Shown one piece after another: positions 1 to 9,572 of a stretch of DNA of 64,000 nt. The stretch is from Pseudomonas capsici (lineage in GTDB: Bacteria > Pseudomonadota > Gammaproteobacteria > Pseudomonadales > Pseudomonadaceae). Every line of letters begins with the position of its first letter. Position 1 is the stretch's first letter. The position numbers and the translations under genes were made by a program. The stretch lies in NCBI RefSeq assembly GCF_017165765.1, contig NZ_JAFGZD010000001.1, forward strand, positions 248,001 through 312,000, given 5' to 3'. A model generated the notes under the pieces. That model saw only the letters and a list, made by a program, of their open reading frames with translations, searched no databases and had not been told where the DNA came from.

Positions 1-419
1 GGCAGGATCAGGTTTTTCACCGCGCCAACGATGATCGCGTGATCGCCGCCGTCATATTCGCGCCACAGTTCGCACTCGATGATCGCCGTTGCCTTGCTCA
101 GTAAAGGGTTGCCGAGGTCGCTCAGGTGCCATTCGATGCCCTTGGTCTTGTCCTTGCCCTTGCTGGCGAACGCATAGGCTTCAGCCTGTTGATCGGCAGA
201 GAGCAGGTGGATGGCGAACTTCTTGCTGTCGCGCAGCACGGGGTAGGTGTCGCTGGCGTAGTTCGGGCAGAACAGCACCAGTGCCGGGTCGATGGACAGT
301 GCGCTGAAGGCGCTGGCGGTGATGCCTACCAGACTGCCTTCGGCATCCAGTGTGGTGACGATGGTCACGCCCGAAGGAAAGGACGCCATGACTTCTTTAT
401 AAATGCCGGGTTCTATCAT
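1..419 (-). CDS. Flavin reductase-like protein (partial, C-terminus outside window)
   Basis: Starts at ATG 419 and runs off the left edge, leaving 139 N-terminal residues. The visible part fits the FMN-binding split-barrel flavin reductases (HpaC/RutF type): the N-terminal segment 'FPSGVTIVTT', then 'GITASAFSALS', then 'VLFCPNYASDTYPVL'. Members supply reduced flavin to a separate monooxygenase. It follows the aldehyde dehydrogenase on the same strand after a 14-bp gap, so it is probably the next gene of the same operon. That would suggest a two-component flavin monooxygenase just outside the window, which is inference. The substrate cannot be told from the sequence. Confidence 0.85.
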   Translation of the reverse strand, partial: MIEPGIYKEVMASFPSGVTIVTTLDAEGSLVGITASAFSALSIDPALVLFCPNYASDTYPVLRDSKKFAIHLLSADQQAEAYAFASKGKDKTKGIEWHLSDLGNPLLSKATAIIECELWREYDGGDHAIIVGAVKNLIL

Positions 420-433
420 TGCCGCCGCCTCAC

Positions 434-1915
434 TCAACGCATTACAAAAGGATCAGGCATGGGGGCCTGCGATAGATTGATCCATACCGTTTTCAGTTCG
501 GTATAGGCCAGGACCGAGTCAATGCCGCTTTCCCGGCCATAGCCGCTGTTCTTGAACCCGCCGATGGGGGCCATGGCAGATACGGCTCGATAGGTGTTGA
601 CCCAGATGATACCTGAACGGATGTCCCGTGCCAGACGGTGTGCGCGGCCCAGGTCCCGGGTCCAGATACCGGCTGCCAGGCCGAACTGGGAGTCGTTGGC
701 AATCGCCAGGGCTTCGGCCTCATCCTTGAAGCGGATTACCGAAGCGACAGGACCGAAGACTTCTTCCTGCATGATCTTCATGGAATTGCGGTCGCACTCG
801 AACAGGGTCGGCTCGTAGAACCAGCCTTCGCCTGCCGTTTCGGGCCGCTTGCCACCCAGACGCAGGCGTGCGCCTTCGGCCAGAGCGTCAGCCACCAGGC
901 CTTCGACTACGGCCAGTTGCTGGGCAGTGGCCATCGGGCCCATTTCAGTGGTTTCGTCCTGGGGGTTGCCGATGCGGATGCGGCTGGCGCGTTCGGCCAG
1001 ACGTTCGACGAACTCGTCGTAGATCTCGTCCTGGACCAGCAGTCGCGAACCGGACACGCAGCTTTGCCCCGATGCGGCATAGATACCGGCGACCGCGCCA
1101 TTGATGGCGCTGTCCAGATCGGCGTCGGCAAAGATGATATTGGGGGATTTGCCACCCAGTTCCAGCGACAGCTTGGCGAAGTTTTCGGCACTGCTGCGCA
1201 CCACATGGCGCGCGGTTGCAGCGCCGCCGGTAAAGGCGATCTTGCGCACCAGCGGATGACGGGTCAGCGCCGCGCCGGTACTTGGGCCGTAGCCGGTCAC
1301 GACATTCACCACGCCCGGTGGAATACCGGCTTCCAGCGCCAGACGCGCCAGTTCCAGAATGGTCGCCGAGGCATGCTCGGAAGGCTTGAGCACGATGGTA
1401 TTGCCTGCCGCCAGTGCCGGAGCCAGCTTGATGGCGGTCAGATACAGCGGGCTGTTCCAGGGAATGATTCCGGCAACCACGCCCATGGGTTCATGGACCG
1501 TGTAGGCAAACAGGTCGGGCTTGTCGAGGGGCAGGGTGCCGCCTTCGAGTTTGTCCGCAAGACCGGCCGTGTAGTGGAAAAACTCCGGCAGATAGCTCAC
1601 CTGACCGCGGGTTTCGCGGATCAGCTTGCCGTTGTCGCGGCTTTCCAGTTGCGCCAGTTGTTCCTTGTTTTCGGCGATCAGGTCGCCCAGCCTGCGCAGC
1701 AGCTTGCCCCGTGCCGTGGCTGTCAGACCACGCCAGGCCTTGCCTTCAAAGGCCTTTTGCGCGGCCTGGACGGCGCGTTCCACGTCTGCTTCATCGGCGT
1801 CGGGCAACTGCGCCCAGGGTTCGGCCAATGCAGGGTTGAGACTGTCGAAGGTCTTGCCGGAAAGTGCGTCGACCCATTGGCCGTCGATGCACATCTGAAA
1901 GCGCGTGAGAGTCAT
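434..1915 (-). CDS. NAD(P)-dependent aldehyde dehydrogenase
   Basis: 493 residues, normal length for the ALDH superfamily. The catalytic set is complete: Asn154 in 'IPWN', Lys177 in 'LKPSE', Glu252 in 'LELGGKSPN' and nucleophile Cys286 in 'GQSCVSG'. It oxidises an aldehyde to its acid in the cytoplasm; the substrate is not evident. The start codon overlaps the stop of the upstream hydrolase in an ATGA overlap (1912-1915), so the two are translationally coupled. With the hydrolase, the DUF1185 gene and the flavin reductase it forms a catabolic operon. Other ALDH subfamilies cannot be excluded. Confidence 0.93.
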   Translation of the reverse strand: MTLTRFQMCIDGQWVDALSGKTFDSLNPALAEPWAQLPDADEADVERAVQAAQKAFEGKAWRGLTATARGKLLRRLGDLIAENKEQLAQLESRDNGKLIRETRGQVSYLPEFFHYTAGLADKLEGGTLPLDKPDLFAYTVHEPMGVVAGIIPWNSPLYLTAIKLAPALAAGNTIVLKPSEHASATILELARLALEAGIPPGVVNVVTGYGPSTGAALTRHPLVRKIAFTGGAATARHVVRSSAENFAKLSLELGGKSPNIIFADADLDSAINGAVAGIYAASGQSCVSGSRLLVQDEIYDEFVERLAERASRIRIGNPQDETTEMGPMATAQQLAVVEGLVADALAEGARLRLGGKRPETAGEGWFYEPTLFECDRNSMKIMQEEVFGPVASVIRFKDEAEALAIANDSQFGLAAGIWTRDLGRAHRLARDIRSGIIWVNTYRAVSAMAPIGGFKNSGYGRESGIDSVLAYTELKTVWINLSQAPMPDPFVMR

Positions 1916-2745
1916 GCAACGATTCCCTTTGCCGGGTTATGTAGAGCTGCCGACTTGTCGAGAAAGTCCAGCAACACCTGATTGACCAGACGCGGCGATT
2001 CCACCGGCATCATGTGCCGCTGCTCGGGCAGTATCGCAACTTCTGCACCATGGATACGCATTGCCAGTTGACGGGCCATGTCCGGCGTCGAACCGGGGTC
2101 CAGCTCGCCGGTGGCAATCAGCGTCGGTGCGCGAATATCGCCCAGATCGTCGGCGCGGTACATATCCTGTGTGGCGAACAGCTTGTAAGTGGTCAGGTAG
2201 CCCTGTGGATCGTTGCTGGCCAGATTCTGGCGGATGGCAGCGATCTGCGCAGGGTTGGCCGCCTGGTATTCCTTGCTGAACCAGCGCGACAAGGCCTCTG
2301 CGGCATTGGCGTCGGGTCCGTGTTCGGCTGCCTGGCTGGTGCGTGCGATCACACCGGCACGTTGTTCGGGGGTGCGATTGAACACACTGTTGAGAATGAC
2401 CATGCCGGACAGGTATTGCGGGAAGTGCAGGGCGAAGGCCCGCGCCACCAGCCCGCCCATCGAGAAACCGATGATCGTGGCCTGAGGCAGGCCCAGGTGG
2501 TCGAGCAGTTCACGCAGTTGTTCTGCATAACCGGGCAGGCCGGTATCCGGGTCCGGGCGCGGACTCGAACCATGACCCAGCATGTCGTAGGCAATGACTC
2601 GGTAATGCGGGGAAAGGCCGACAATCTGACCGCCCCACATTTCTTTGTTCAGACCCACCCCGTGAATCAACACCACAGGGTGGCCCTGGCCGGTGGCCAG
2701 ATAACTGGTTCCGGCCGGGGTGCGTTCAGCGGTGAGCTGAATCAT
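1912..2745 (-). CDS. Alpha/beta hydrolase
   Basis: 277 residues. The fold signature is clear: oxyanion segment 'LIHGVGLNKEMW' near residues 27-37, nucleophile elbow 'GFSMGG' with Ser95, an acid in 'ATGELDPGS' near 216 and a histidine in 'EQRHMM' at 244. The family includes esterases, lactonases and C-C bond hydrolases; the closest-looking relatives are 3-oxoadipate enol-lactonase-like. The frame is open further upstream to 2958, but an AGGAGC ribosome site sits just before ATG 2745, so this start is preferred. It lies between DUF1185 and the aldehyde dehydrogenase, suggesting it opens a ring or cleaves an ester before aldehyde oxidation. Confidence 0.9.
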   Translation of the reverse strand: MIQLTAERTPAGTSYLATGQGHPVVLIHGVGLNKEMWGGQIVGLSPHYRVIAYDMLGHGSSPRPDPDTGLPGYAEQLRELLDHLGLPQATIIGFSMGGLVARAFALHFPQYLSGMVILNSVFNRTPEQRAGVIARTSQAAEHGPDANAAEALSRWFSKEYQAANPAQIAAIRQNLASNDPQGYLTTYKLFATQDMYRADDLGDIRAPTLIATGELDPGSTPDMARQLAMRIHGAEVAILPEQRHMMPVESPRLVNQVLLDFLDKSAALHNPAKGIVA

Positions 2746-2785
2746 GGATCGCTCCTGCGCAGACATTATTGTTGGGGGTGGATGA

Positions 2786-3376
2786 TCACTGGGCCTTCTC
2801 GGCAGCCAGTTCTTCCAGATCGATATAACGGTTGCCGATACGCGGATGCAGGCGGCCACCGTTGGCTGCACCCAGTACGACGATGATTTCGTCGGCGCGC
2901 GGTGCGTCTTCGATCTGCATTTCCAGAGTGATGTAGTGCGAACGCAGACCTTCGTCATCCTTGTGCATCATCGGGATCTGGATGGAAGTGCCCGGGCCGC
3001 CGCGCTTGTTGGTGAAGCTCAGGTAGCTCTTGGCCTTGACCGCTTCACGGTAGTGATTGCCGAAACGCAGGGTGTGAATCACCGCCGAAGCGTGTTCGAT
3101 CTCGCCCTCGGCGCCGACCACTGCGGCCTTGCCGTAGGCTTCGATCTTGTCTGCACCGCCGATGGCGGCAGTCAGGCGCTTGACCATCAGTTCGCCCAGC
3201 TCGGAGCAGTTGGCGCGGATTTCCGGCTTGAGGTCTTCGACAAAACCACGACCGAGCCAAGGGTTCTTGATCACGACAGCCAGGCCGACCATGGTCACTG
3301 GTTTGTCGGTCGCCTTGCCGCCTTCGATGAAGGTTTCTTCGGTGTAATTGACGATCTTGCGAATTTCAAAGCTCAT
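2786..3376 (-). CDS. Amino acid synthesis family protein (DUF1185)
   Basis: 196 residues matching the DUF1185/PF06684 'amino acid synthesis' family by overall pattern ('EIRKIVNYTEETFIEGG', 'GKAAVVGAEGEIEHASA', 'RADEIIVVLGAANGGR LHPR'). Solved members have a chorismate-mutase-like fold; the reaction is not established. ATG 3376 is preceded by GGGAGTCC. The open frame to 3442 lacks a comparable ribosome site. It is the first gene of the minus-strand operon (DUF1185, hydrolase, aldehyde dehydrogenase, flavin reductase), whose content points to catabolism of a ring or amide compound rather than amino acid synthesis. That reading is inference. Confidence 0.87.
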   Translation of the reverse strand: MSFEIRKIVNYTEETFIEGGKATDKPVTMVGLAVVIKNPWLGRGFVEDLKPEIRANCSELGELMVKRLTAAIGGADKIEAYGKAAVVGAEGEIEHASAVIHTLRFGNHYREAVKAKSYLSFTNKRGGPGTSIQIPMMHKDDEGLRSHYITLEMQIEDAPRADEIIVVLGAANGGRLHPRIGNRYIDLEELAAEKAQ

Positions 3377-3596
3377 GTAGGACTCCCGGATCGAGCACTG
3401 TTGTATTTCGTATGATGGTATACCATAAGATTGTGTGTGCAAGTGCTTTATTCGGGCACGCTGTAAAAACCTTCTCCGGTGACCATTCGTCAGTGGTGTC
3501 CTGCGGTTCTTTGAACGTTGTCCGGCGTTAGCAGGCCAGATATTTCATGGGCCATGGACGGTTTTCGTCTCCTTCAGCCCACTACAGGAGAAAGAA

Positions 3597-4454
3597 ATGA
3601 CTGACTACCCAAGACCTCCTTTTCCGCAACAGGCGCAATCGGTGCCTGGTTCGCAAGCGAAGATGGAGCCCTATCCCGACTGTGGCGAGCAGAGCTACCG
3701 CGGTTCTGAACGGCTGCAAGACAAGATTGCCCTGATCACAGGTGCCGACAGCGGCATTGGCCGTGCAGTGGCCATTGCCTTTGCACGGGAGGGGGCCGAT
3801 GTCGCGCTCTCTTACCTTGATGAGCATGAGGATGCTCAGGAAACCGCTCGCTGGGTCGAGCAGGCTGGCAGGCAGTGCCTGCTGCTGCCGGGGGATCTGG
3901 CGCAGAAAGAGCACTGCCGCAACATCGTCGAGGAAACGGTTGGACGCTTTGGTCGTATCGATGTGCTGGTCAATAACGCAGCCTTCCAGATGACTCATGA
4001 AACCTTCGAGGACATCTCCGATGAGGAATGGGTGAGAACCTTCGATATCAATATCACGGCTATATTTCGCATCTGTCAGGCGGCAGTGCCGCACATGGCT
4101 GCGGGCAGTTCGATCATCAACACCAGCTCGGTAAATGCCGACATGCCCAAGCCGACCCTGCTGCCTTATGCCTCCACCAAAGGCGCGATTGCCAATTTTT
4201 CCGGCGGTCTGGCGCAATTGCTTGGCGAGCGTGGAATCCGGGTCAACAGTGTCGCGCCGGGACCGATCTGGACACCCCTGATCGTGTCGACCATGACCGA
4301 CGAAGAAGTCCGCAATTTCGGTAGCCAGACGCCGCTGGGGCGTCCGGGACAGCCTGTCGAGGTGGCACCGATTTATGTGCTGCTGGCTTCCGACCAGTCC
4401 AGCTATACCTCCGGTGCGCTGTATAGCGTGACGGGCGGCAAGCCGATTTTGTAG
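3597..4454 (+). CDS. SDR family oxidoreductase (YghA-like)
   Basis: 285 residues. A proline-rich N-terminal tail of about 40 residues precedes the Rossmann nucleotide site 'TGADSGIG' (49-55), 'NNA' (126-128), the Ser near 177 and the catalytic pair Tyr191/Lys195 in 'YASTK'. The extended N-terminus and 'SYLDEHEDA' resemble E. coli YghA and stress-linked SDRs of the glucose/ribitol dehydrogenase group. An AGGAGA-type site precedes ATG 3597. It uses NAD(P)H to reduce an unidentified carbonyl or sugar. It is monocistronic and is followed by a hairpin at 4492. Confidence 0.9.
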   Translation: MTDYPRPPFPQQAQSVPGSQAKMEPYPDCGEQSYRGSERLQDKIALITGADSGIGRAVAIAFAREGADVALSYLDEHEDAQETARWVEQAGRQCLLLPGDLAQKEHCRNIVEETVGRFGRIDVLVNNAAFQMTHETFEDISDEEWVRTFDINITAIFRICQAAVPHMAAGSSIINTSSVNADMPKPTLLPYASTKGAIANFSGGLAQLLGERGIRVNSVAPGPIWTPLIVSTMTDEEVRNFGSQTPLGRPGQPVEVAPIYVLLASDQSSYTSGALYSVTGGKPIL

Positions 4455-4491
4455 CGAACATTCTGCTTTCGCTGCAATCCCATGCAGTGAT

Positions 4492-4518
4492 GGCCTGTCG
4501 ATGAGGTACCGACAGGCC
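4492..4518 (+). terminator. Hairpin after the SDR gene
   Basis: Nine-base stem GGCCTGTCG / CGACAGGCC around a 9-base loop, 37 bp after the SDR stop codon. The following sequence is only moderately T-rich (GTTGCTGTTT), so termination strength is uncertain. Confidence 0.55.
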
Positions 4519-4624
4519 GTTGCTGTTTGCCTATGTCATTCATTTTTGACTGTGCCTTGACTCTTGCGGGGATATCCCCGTAAGTTGATCGACTCAGTCA
4601 TGCATCAACTTCAGGAGAAATGCC

Positions 4625-6055
4625 ATGTATCCCGATGTTCAGCTCTATATCGATGGCCAATGGCGTGCAAGCCGCGATGGGCGCACCTTGCCGGTCATCG
4701 ATCCTGCCACCGGCCAGTCGCTGGGAACCGTGGCTCATGCCAGCATTCCCGATCTGGATGAAGCCCTGGCGGCAGCTGAACGTGGTTTTGCAACCTGGCG
4801 CGCCACTTCGGCCTACGACCGCTACAAGATCATGCAGAAGGCTGCGCAACTGCTGCGCGAGCGTGTCGACAGCATTGCCCGCATCATGACCCAGGAACAG
4901 GGCAAGCCGCTGGCTGAAGCGCGTATGGAAACCCAGTCCGCCGCCGATATCATCGACTGGCTGGCCGAGGAGGGGCGTCGTAGTTATGGGCGTCTCGTGC
5001 CGTCGCGCAATCCGTCCATCGAACAGAAGGTGATCAAGGAGCCGGTCGGCCCCGTTGCCGCGTTCACGCCCTGGAACTTCCCGATCAACCAGGTGGTGCG
5101 CAAGCTGTCGTCGGCACTGGCCGCCGGTTGCTCGATCATCATCAAGGCCCCGGAAGAAACCCCGGCATCGCCTGCCGAACTGATCCGTGCCTTTGCCGAT
5201 GCCGGTGTGCCGGCGGGCGTTATCGGTCTGGTGTATGGCGTGCCTGCCGAAATCTCCAATTACCTGATCCCGCATCCGGTGATCCGCAAAGTGACCTTTA
5301 CCGGCTCCACGCCGGTTGGCAAACAGTTGGCGGCTCTGGCGGGCCAGCATATGAAGCGCGCCACCATGGAGCTGGGCGGTCATGCGCCTGCATTGGTATT
5401 CGACGATGCCGACCTTGATCTGGCTGCGCGAGTGCTGTCCACCGCCAAATTCCGCAATGCGGGTCAGGTCTGTGTCTCGCCGACGCGAATTCTGGTGCAG
5501 CGCAAGGTATTCGAGGCCTTTACCGAGAAGTTCGTGGGGCTGACCCGCGAGGTCCGGGTCGGCAATGGCCTGGAAGCGGGCATTACCATGGGGCCGGTAG
5601 CGAATGAGCGTCGTATTCCGGCGCTGGTGGATCTGATCGAGGATGCCGTGGGTGCCGGTGCGAAACTGGAAACGGGCGGCAAGGCCGTTGAAGGGGCAGG
5701 GTATTTCTTCGAGCCGACCGTGTTGAGCGGCCTGACTCGGGAGATGCGCATCATGAACGAAGAGCCTTTTGGCCCTGTTGCGTTGCTGGTGCCGTTCGAC
5801 ACAGTGGAAGAGGTGATTGCCGAGTCCAACCGCGTGCCGTTCGGTCTTGCCTCTTATGCCTTCACCACTTCGATGAAGACTGCCCAGGCGCTGAGCAATG
5901 GTATCGAAGCCGGCATGCTGTCGATCAACCATCAGGGTATCGGCTTGCCGGAAGTCCCGTTTGGCGGGATCAAGGACTCGGGTTACGGTTCCGAAGGCGG
6001 TACCGAAGCCATTGAGGCCTACCTCAATACCAAGCTGGTGACGCAATTCAATTAA
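4625..6055 (+). CDS. NAD-dependent aldehyde dehydrogenase (succinate-semialdehyde dehydrogenase-like)
   Basis: 476 residues, typical ALDH length. Catalytic residues are all present: Asn151 in 'FTPWNFP', Lys174 in '[10 protein letters not shown]', Glu249 in 'MELGGHAP' and Cys283 in 'GQVCVSP'. The '[14 protein letters not shown]' and 'QVCVSPTR' segments fall in the succinate-semialdehyde / alpha-ketoglutaric semialdehyde group rather than the betaine-aldehyde group. ATG 4625 has a good AGGAGA site; an overlapping ATG at 4620 is out of frame. It stands alone between two hairpins, so the sequence gives no pathway context. Confidence 0.9.
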   Translation: MYPDVQLYIDGQWRASRDGRTLPVIDPATGQSLGTVAHASIPDLDEALAAAERGFATWRATSAYDRYKIMQKAAQLLRERVDSIARIMTQEQGKPLAEARMETQSAADIIDWLAEEGRRSYGRLVPSRNPSIEQKVIKEPVGPVAAFTPWNFPINQVVRKLSSALAAGCSIIIKAPEETPASPAELIRAFADAGVPAGVIGLVYGVPAEISNYLIPHPVIRKVTFTGSTPVGKQLAALAGQHMKRATMELGGHAPALVFDDADLDLAARVLSTAKFRNAGQVCVSPTRILVQRKVFEAFTEKFVGLTREVRVGNGLEAGITMGPVANERRIPALVDLIEDAVGAGAKLETGGKAVEGAGYFFEPTVLSGLTREMRIMNEEPFGPVALLVPFDTVEEVIAESNRVPFGLASYAFTTSMKTAQALSNGIEAGMLSINHQGIGLPEVPFGGIKDSGYGSEGGTEAIEAYLNTKLVTQFN

Positions 6056-6064
6056 GCTGACTCA

Positions 6065-6097
6065 GTGGGAGCGGATCGGACGGCGCTCCGCTCCCAC
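6065..6097. terminator. Bidirectional terminator between ALDH and pbpG
   Basis: Perfect 11-base stem GTGGGAGCGGA / TCCGCTCCCAC, ten bases after the ALDH stop and just before the convergent pbpG stop, followed by GCAGTTTTA on the plus strand. The GTGGGAGCGGA arm is also typical of Pseudomonas REP elements. Confidence 0.7.
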
Positions 6098-6103
6098 GCA
6101 GTT

Positions 6104-7042
6104 TTATTCCCGTGCCTGCTGAATGCCGTTCTGCTTCATCACCAGATTCTTCTCCTTCTTGTACTGCAAGGCGACTTCCGGCGCAGGGCCGCTCTGGCCG
6201 GTTTCCATCCAGCGGCGCAGGCGGCTGGCATCGGCAAAGTGCGTGTATTTGCCGAAGGCATCGAGAATCACTACTGAAACCGGGCGGTTGGCCATGCTGG
6301 TCAGCAGTACCAGACAATGGCCTGCCTGGTTGGTGAAACCGGTCTTGGTCAGCTTGATGTCCCAGTTGTCCTTGCGCACAAGGTGGTCCGTGTTGCTGAA
6401 GCCAAGGCTGTAAGTCGGCTTGCGGAAGGTCACGGTCTTTTCCGGGGTAGTGCTCAGCTCGCTGATCAGCGGGTATTTGCGAGCAGCCATGATCAGCTTG
6501 GTGAGGTCGCGTGCCGTGGAAACGTTATAGACCGACAGCCCGGTAGGCTCGACATAGGCCGTATGCTTCATGCCCAGCGCCTTGGCCTTGGCGTTCATCG
6601 CCAGGATGAAAGCCGGGTAGCCGCCCGGATAACTATGGGCCAGGCTCGCGGCGGCACGGTTTTCCGAAGACATCAGGGTGATCAGCAACATGTCCTTGCG
6701 GTTCATTTCGCTGCCCAGCTTGACGCGGGAGAACACGCCTTTCATTTCCGGGGTCTGGGAAATGTTGACCGGAATGACTTCGTCCATCGGCTGCTTGGCA
6801 TCCAGTACGACCATCGCTGTCATGAGCTTGGTGACCGAAGCGATCGGCACGATAACGTCAGGATTGTGTGAATACAGAACCTTGTCGGTCTGCATATCAA
6901 TAACCAGTGTGCTGCCGGAAGCCAGATGAAGCTGTGAAGGATCCCGGTTCAGAGCCGCGATTTCGTTTGCAATGGCATGGGTGGAAACTACAGGGCCTGT
7001 AAGTGCAAATAAAAGACCCAGAAGTGGCAGACGAATTTTCAA
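6104..7042 (-). CDS. pbpG: D-alanyl-D-alanine endopeptidase (PBP7-type)
   Basis: Serine-type penicillin-binding protein of the peptidase S11 family, cleaving DD-crosslinks of peptidoglycan in the periplasm. Motifs: SxxK as 'SVTK', SxN as 'SEN' in '[14 protein letters not shown]', and 'KTG' in 'LTKTGFTN'. The N-terminal segment '[15 protein letters not shown]' followed by 'AIA' looks like a signal peptide. The reading frame has an ATG at 7102, but that adds 20 residues before the signal peptide and has no purine-rich site. A TTG at about 7042 places the signal peptide at the N-terminus, so it is preferred with moderate certainty. Convergent with the ALDH gene. Confidence 0.88.
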   Translation of the reverse strand: MKIRLPLLGLLFALTGPVVSTHAIANEIAALNRDPSQLHLASGSTLVIDMQTDKVLYSHNPDVIVPIASVTKLMTAMVVLDAKQPMDEVIPVNISQTPEMKGVFSRVKLGSEMNRKDMLLITLMSSENRAAASLAHSYPGGYPAFILAMNAKAKALGMKHTAYVEPTGLSVYNVSTARDLTKLIMAARKYPLISELSTTPEKTVTFRKPTYSLGFSNTDHLVRKDNWDIKLTKTGFTNQAGHCLVLLTSMANRPVSVVILDAFGKYTHFADASRLRRWMETGQSGPAPEVALQYKKEKNLVMKQNGIQQARE

Positions 7043-7300
7043 GAACAGGGCTCGCTCGATAAATGTGCAGTTTTGCACGTGGATATAGGAAAAACGCTGC
7101 ATTTTAGGAGCGGAGTTTGTTCAAAGTCGATGGGGTGAACAGGACGTTTCGTCAATTAATTCACGAATCGTGGTTTTATTAAGTTGCTGTTAAGTAGGAA
7201 AGCCAGGAATTGATGGCGTGCCTTGAATATTCGTGGTGTCGCAGGCCGACACCGATTAGCATCCACGCCATCAATGCTCATCGATTTAAGGAAGCGTGCA

Positions 7301-7861
7301 ATGCTCAAGGGGTTTATCGGCAAGGATTACGTTGTTCTGGTGATCGCTGCATCTCTGGTCGCTGTCGTGCTGCTTGTCACCGGCTTTTTTTCACGACCTG
7401 CCGACTGGGCGGGTTGGGTCCAGGCTACCGGGCTGATCGTAGGCATGATGGTTGCTGTGGCCGTGCCGGGTATCCAGCGCAAGCAGGAGGCGGCAGTGGC
7501 TCACAAGCAATTGCGTGAACGCGAGACCGGCTATGCCCGCCGTATTCAATACCTGTGCGGCGAGTTGACCGAGCTGCAGGCCAGAACCAGCCTCAATCTC
7601 ACTCATTTGCGTGCCAGTGACCGGCATCGTCTGAAATACACCTTGCAGGATTATCTGCACCGCCTGTTCGAGTCCCACAAACATGATTTGAATGATGATC
7701 GTGTCGTGCTGGCTTATGAGCTGCGTCAGGTGGCCAACGACCTGATCGATGAACTGGACAGCGGTCGTACGGACCGTGTCGTGTTCGTCGCACTGGAGAA
7801 ACGTCTGCAGAAGCTGGCTCATCGCTGCCAGATCAATGCGGCAATGGCCGAGCGCGTCTGA
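7301..7861 (+). CDS. Membrane-anchored protein of unknown function
   Basis: 186 residues. Two hydrophobic segments lie near residues 9-28 ('VVLVIAASLVAVVLLVTGFF') and 37-55 ('ATGLIVGMMVAVAVPG'). They are followed by a charged, probably helical cytoplasmic region with many Leu, Arg and Glu. The open frame reaches 7223, but AAGGAA at 7288 points to ATG 7301. No enzyme motif is visible. It resembles small two-TM pseudomonad proteins of unknown role. No operon partner: pbpG diverges upstream and the next gene is on the other strand. Confidence 0.7.
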   Translation: MLKGFIGKDYVVLVIAASLVAVVLLVTGFFSRPADWAGWVQATGLIVGMMVAVAVPGIQRKQEAAVAHKQLRERETGYARRIQYLCGELTELQARTSLNLTHLRASDRHRLKYTLQDYLHRLFESHKHDLNDDRVVLAYELRQVANDLIDELDSGRTDRVVFVALEKRLQKLAHRCQINAAMAERV

Positions 7862-7877
7862 GGTTTTCCCGGGCCCA

Positions 7878-7906
7878 TAAAAAAGCCCACATCGAAGGAT
7901 GTGGGC
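7878..7906 (-). terminator. Rho-independent terminator of the minus-strand small gene
   Basis: Stem GCCCACATC / GATGTGGGC (7885-7906) with a GAAG loop. Read on the minus strand it is followed by a run of six T (7879-7884), so it terminates the gene ending at 7958. It may also help end the plus-strand gene at 7861. Confidence 0.85.
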
Positions 7907-7957
7907 AAGGGGATGTGCGGAGCAATCGCACGAAGCCTGTGAAATCGGGTACTGCAC

Positions 7958-8140
7958 TCAGCCGTTGAGCTTATGGCTTTCCAGCTTCTCGGAGCTGGCC
8001 TGGGCTGCAGGCAGAGAGGCGAAAGGGCCGCTGACGGGCTCGCCGTTGTGCATCAGATACCAGCAGGCCAGAAGGCCGCGTTCTCTGAGTGTGGCCGGGA
8101 CGGCGCTGCCAACTACTGACATGATCTGAACCTTGTTCAT
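7958..8140 (-). CDS. Small conserved-looking hypothetical protein (60 aa)
   Basis: 60 residues from ATG 8140, which has GGAGAC eight bases upstream; the frame extends to 8155 without a better site. Sequence features include 'LLACWYLMHNGEPVSGPF', reminiscent of small GYF-like or DUF2188-like single-domain proteins, but I do not recognise it. A dedicated terminator at 7878-7906 supports it as a real gene. Confidence 0.65.
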   Translation of the reverse strand: MNKVQIMSVVGSAVPATLRERGLLACWYLMHNGEPVSGPFASLPAAQASSEKLESHKLNG

Positions 8141-8282
8141 GGCTGTCTCCATCAATCAATGGCGCTACTTTACGCAGCCATCGTCTCCGACAGAAATCAT
8201 CGTTCTCGATAGTGGTCATTGATAATCGCGAGGGTTGCGCGCCTTGACGGGCAACCCCGGTTTGATGACAAAGCAACGAAAA

Positions 8283-8305
8283 GCCCCGCACTTGGCGGGG
8301 CTTTT
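8283..8305. terminator. Bidirectional terminator
   Basis: Stem GCCCCGC (8283-8289) / GCGGGGC (8295-8301) flanked by AAAA before and TTTT after. It lies 7 bp beyond the stop of the minus-strand Pro/Tyr-rich gene. Confidence 0.85.
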
Positions 8306-8311
8306 GTCGGG

Positions 8312-8665
8312 TTACCAGTGACCGCGTGGTGGGCCATAGTAGACGGGTGGTGGTCCATAACGGCGGTAGTAGCCCGGTGGCGGAGCCGGGTAGCGTTCCA
8401 CGACCTCATAAACCGGGCGCGGCTGGTAGTAAACCACTGGCGGAGGAGGTGGCGCGTAGTAGACCGGCTGCGGTGGAACATAGACCGGCTGGCGTTCTAC
8501 ATACACTGTCCTGTCATGGCTGGACGAAACTGCAGCTCCAACCACGGCAGCGCCGACGATTGCACCCAGTACGGCTGGCCCACCCCAGCCACGATCAGCG
8601 TTGGCCTGGCCTGCCAATGCCAGGGCACCTATAAACAAGGCAATTTTGGGGATATGACGAATCAT
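8312..8665 (-). CDS. Secreted proline/tyrosine-rich protein
   Basis: 117 residues. Residues 1-23 form a signal peptide ending 'AGQANA'. A glycine/alanine/valine stretch follows ('AVLGAIVGAAVVGAAV', glycine-zipper-like), and the second half is a low-complexity Pro/Tyr-rich tail with repeated PVYY and PPPPP units. It probably sits in the periplasm or outer membrane. Function unknown; such tails occur in small envelope-stress proteins. Composition bias makes homology searches unreliable. Confidence 0.75.
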   Translation of the reverse strand: MIRHIPKIALFIGALALAGQANADRGWGGPAVLGAIVGAAVVGAAVSSSHDRTVYVERQPVYVPPQPVYYAPPPPPVVYYQPRPVYEVVERYPAPPPGYYRRYGPPPVYYGPPRGHW

Positions 8666-8912
8666 GACTGTTCCTCGCTCTCAACCCGTTGTCGCGGGCC
8701 TGCATTACGCTCAAGCACTGCCACGGGATAACTCTAAGACATCGTAATCGGAGAAATCTGCGAAGCCATTAGGTAAATTTTGTGTAAGGGGGCCGGCGAT
8801 GTTTGTGTAGCGGATTCATCGTGGGGGCTCGGAGCAGATTCTACGCTGGCTCCGAGGGGTTAATCCAATACCGTTCGGTAGGAAGTAAACGTAATCAGGT
8901 AAGCCTTCCCGT

Positions 8913-9572
8913 TTACTCCAGCCTCGCCAACCGCTCCTCAAGCGCCGCAATCCGCGCTTCCAGTTCATCCAGCCTCTCGTTGGATGCTGATGAGGATGAA
9001 CGCTCCGGCTGGTTTTGCCGGGCTGCCAGAAGTTCCTGCAGGTCCGCCGGGTCTCCCAACGAATGCATGTAGCGATCTTCGCGCTGGCCGGGCTGGCGTG
9101 GCAGCAGGGTTGCCAGACCCCGGACGATGAGGCGATCCAGTTGGTGGACGACCTGTTCGCTGTCTTCGAAGTCGTGCATGCGATTGCTGCGGGTCAGCAG
9201 TTCGTTGCTGGTCTGTGGGCCACGCAGCAGTAGCAGGCCGGTCAGGATCATCTGGGCTGGCACCAGTTCCAGGTGCTTGTCGACCTTGTGCTCCCAGCGG
9301 TCGGCGCGGCTGCCCATGACCAGGCGAGCGAGGCCCCGGTTTTCCAGGGCGCGCAGGCTTTGGCCGACCTGGCCCTGAGTCAGGTTCATCACCGGATCAC
9401 GGCTGGTTTTCTGGTTGCAGGCAAGAACCAGCGCATTGAGTGTCAGCGGATAGGTTTCCGGGCTGGTGGCCTGTTTTTCGATCAGGCAGCCGAGAATGCG
9501 TACTTCGGTGCTGTTGAGTCGCAGCGCCTCGGTGCCATCGGCTGATTCGGTTGCAGAAGGTTCGGTGGTCAT
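8913..9572 (-). CDS. YceH family protein (UPF0502/DUF480)
   Basis: 219 residues, usual family length. The DUF480 core is clear: '[19 protein letters not shown]', '[17 protein letters not shown]' and 'LILTGLL'-type winged-helix segments. The C-terminus is a coiled coil ('[19 protein letters not shown]'). Two winged-helix domains suggest nucleic-acid binding, but the role is unknown. It is monocistronic in this window. Confidence 0.9.
   Translation of the reverse strand: MTTEPSATESADGTEALRLNSTEVRILGCLIEKQATSPETYPLTLNALVLACNQKTSRDPVMNLTQGQVGQSLRALENRGLARLVMGSRADRWEHKVDKHLELVPAQMILTGLLLLRGPQTSNELLTRSNRMHDFEDSEQVVHQLDRLIVRGLATLLPRQPGQREDRYMHSLGDPADLQELLAARQNQPERSSSSASNERLDELEARIAALEERLARLE

Noticed and set aside
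638..1981. 447-codon frame antisense to the aldehyde dehydrogenase
   Set aside because: Mirror of a gene with all catalytic residues; composition effect only.
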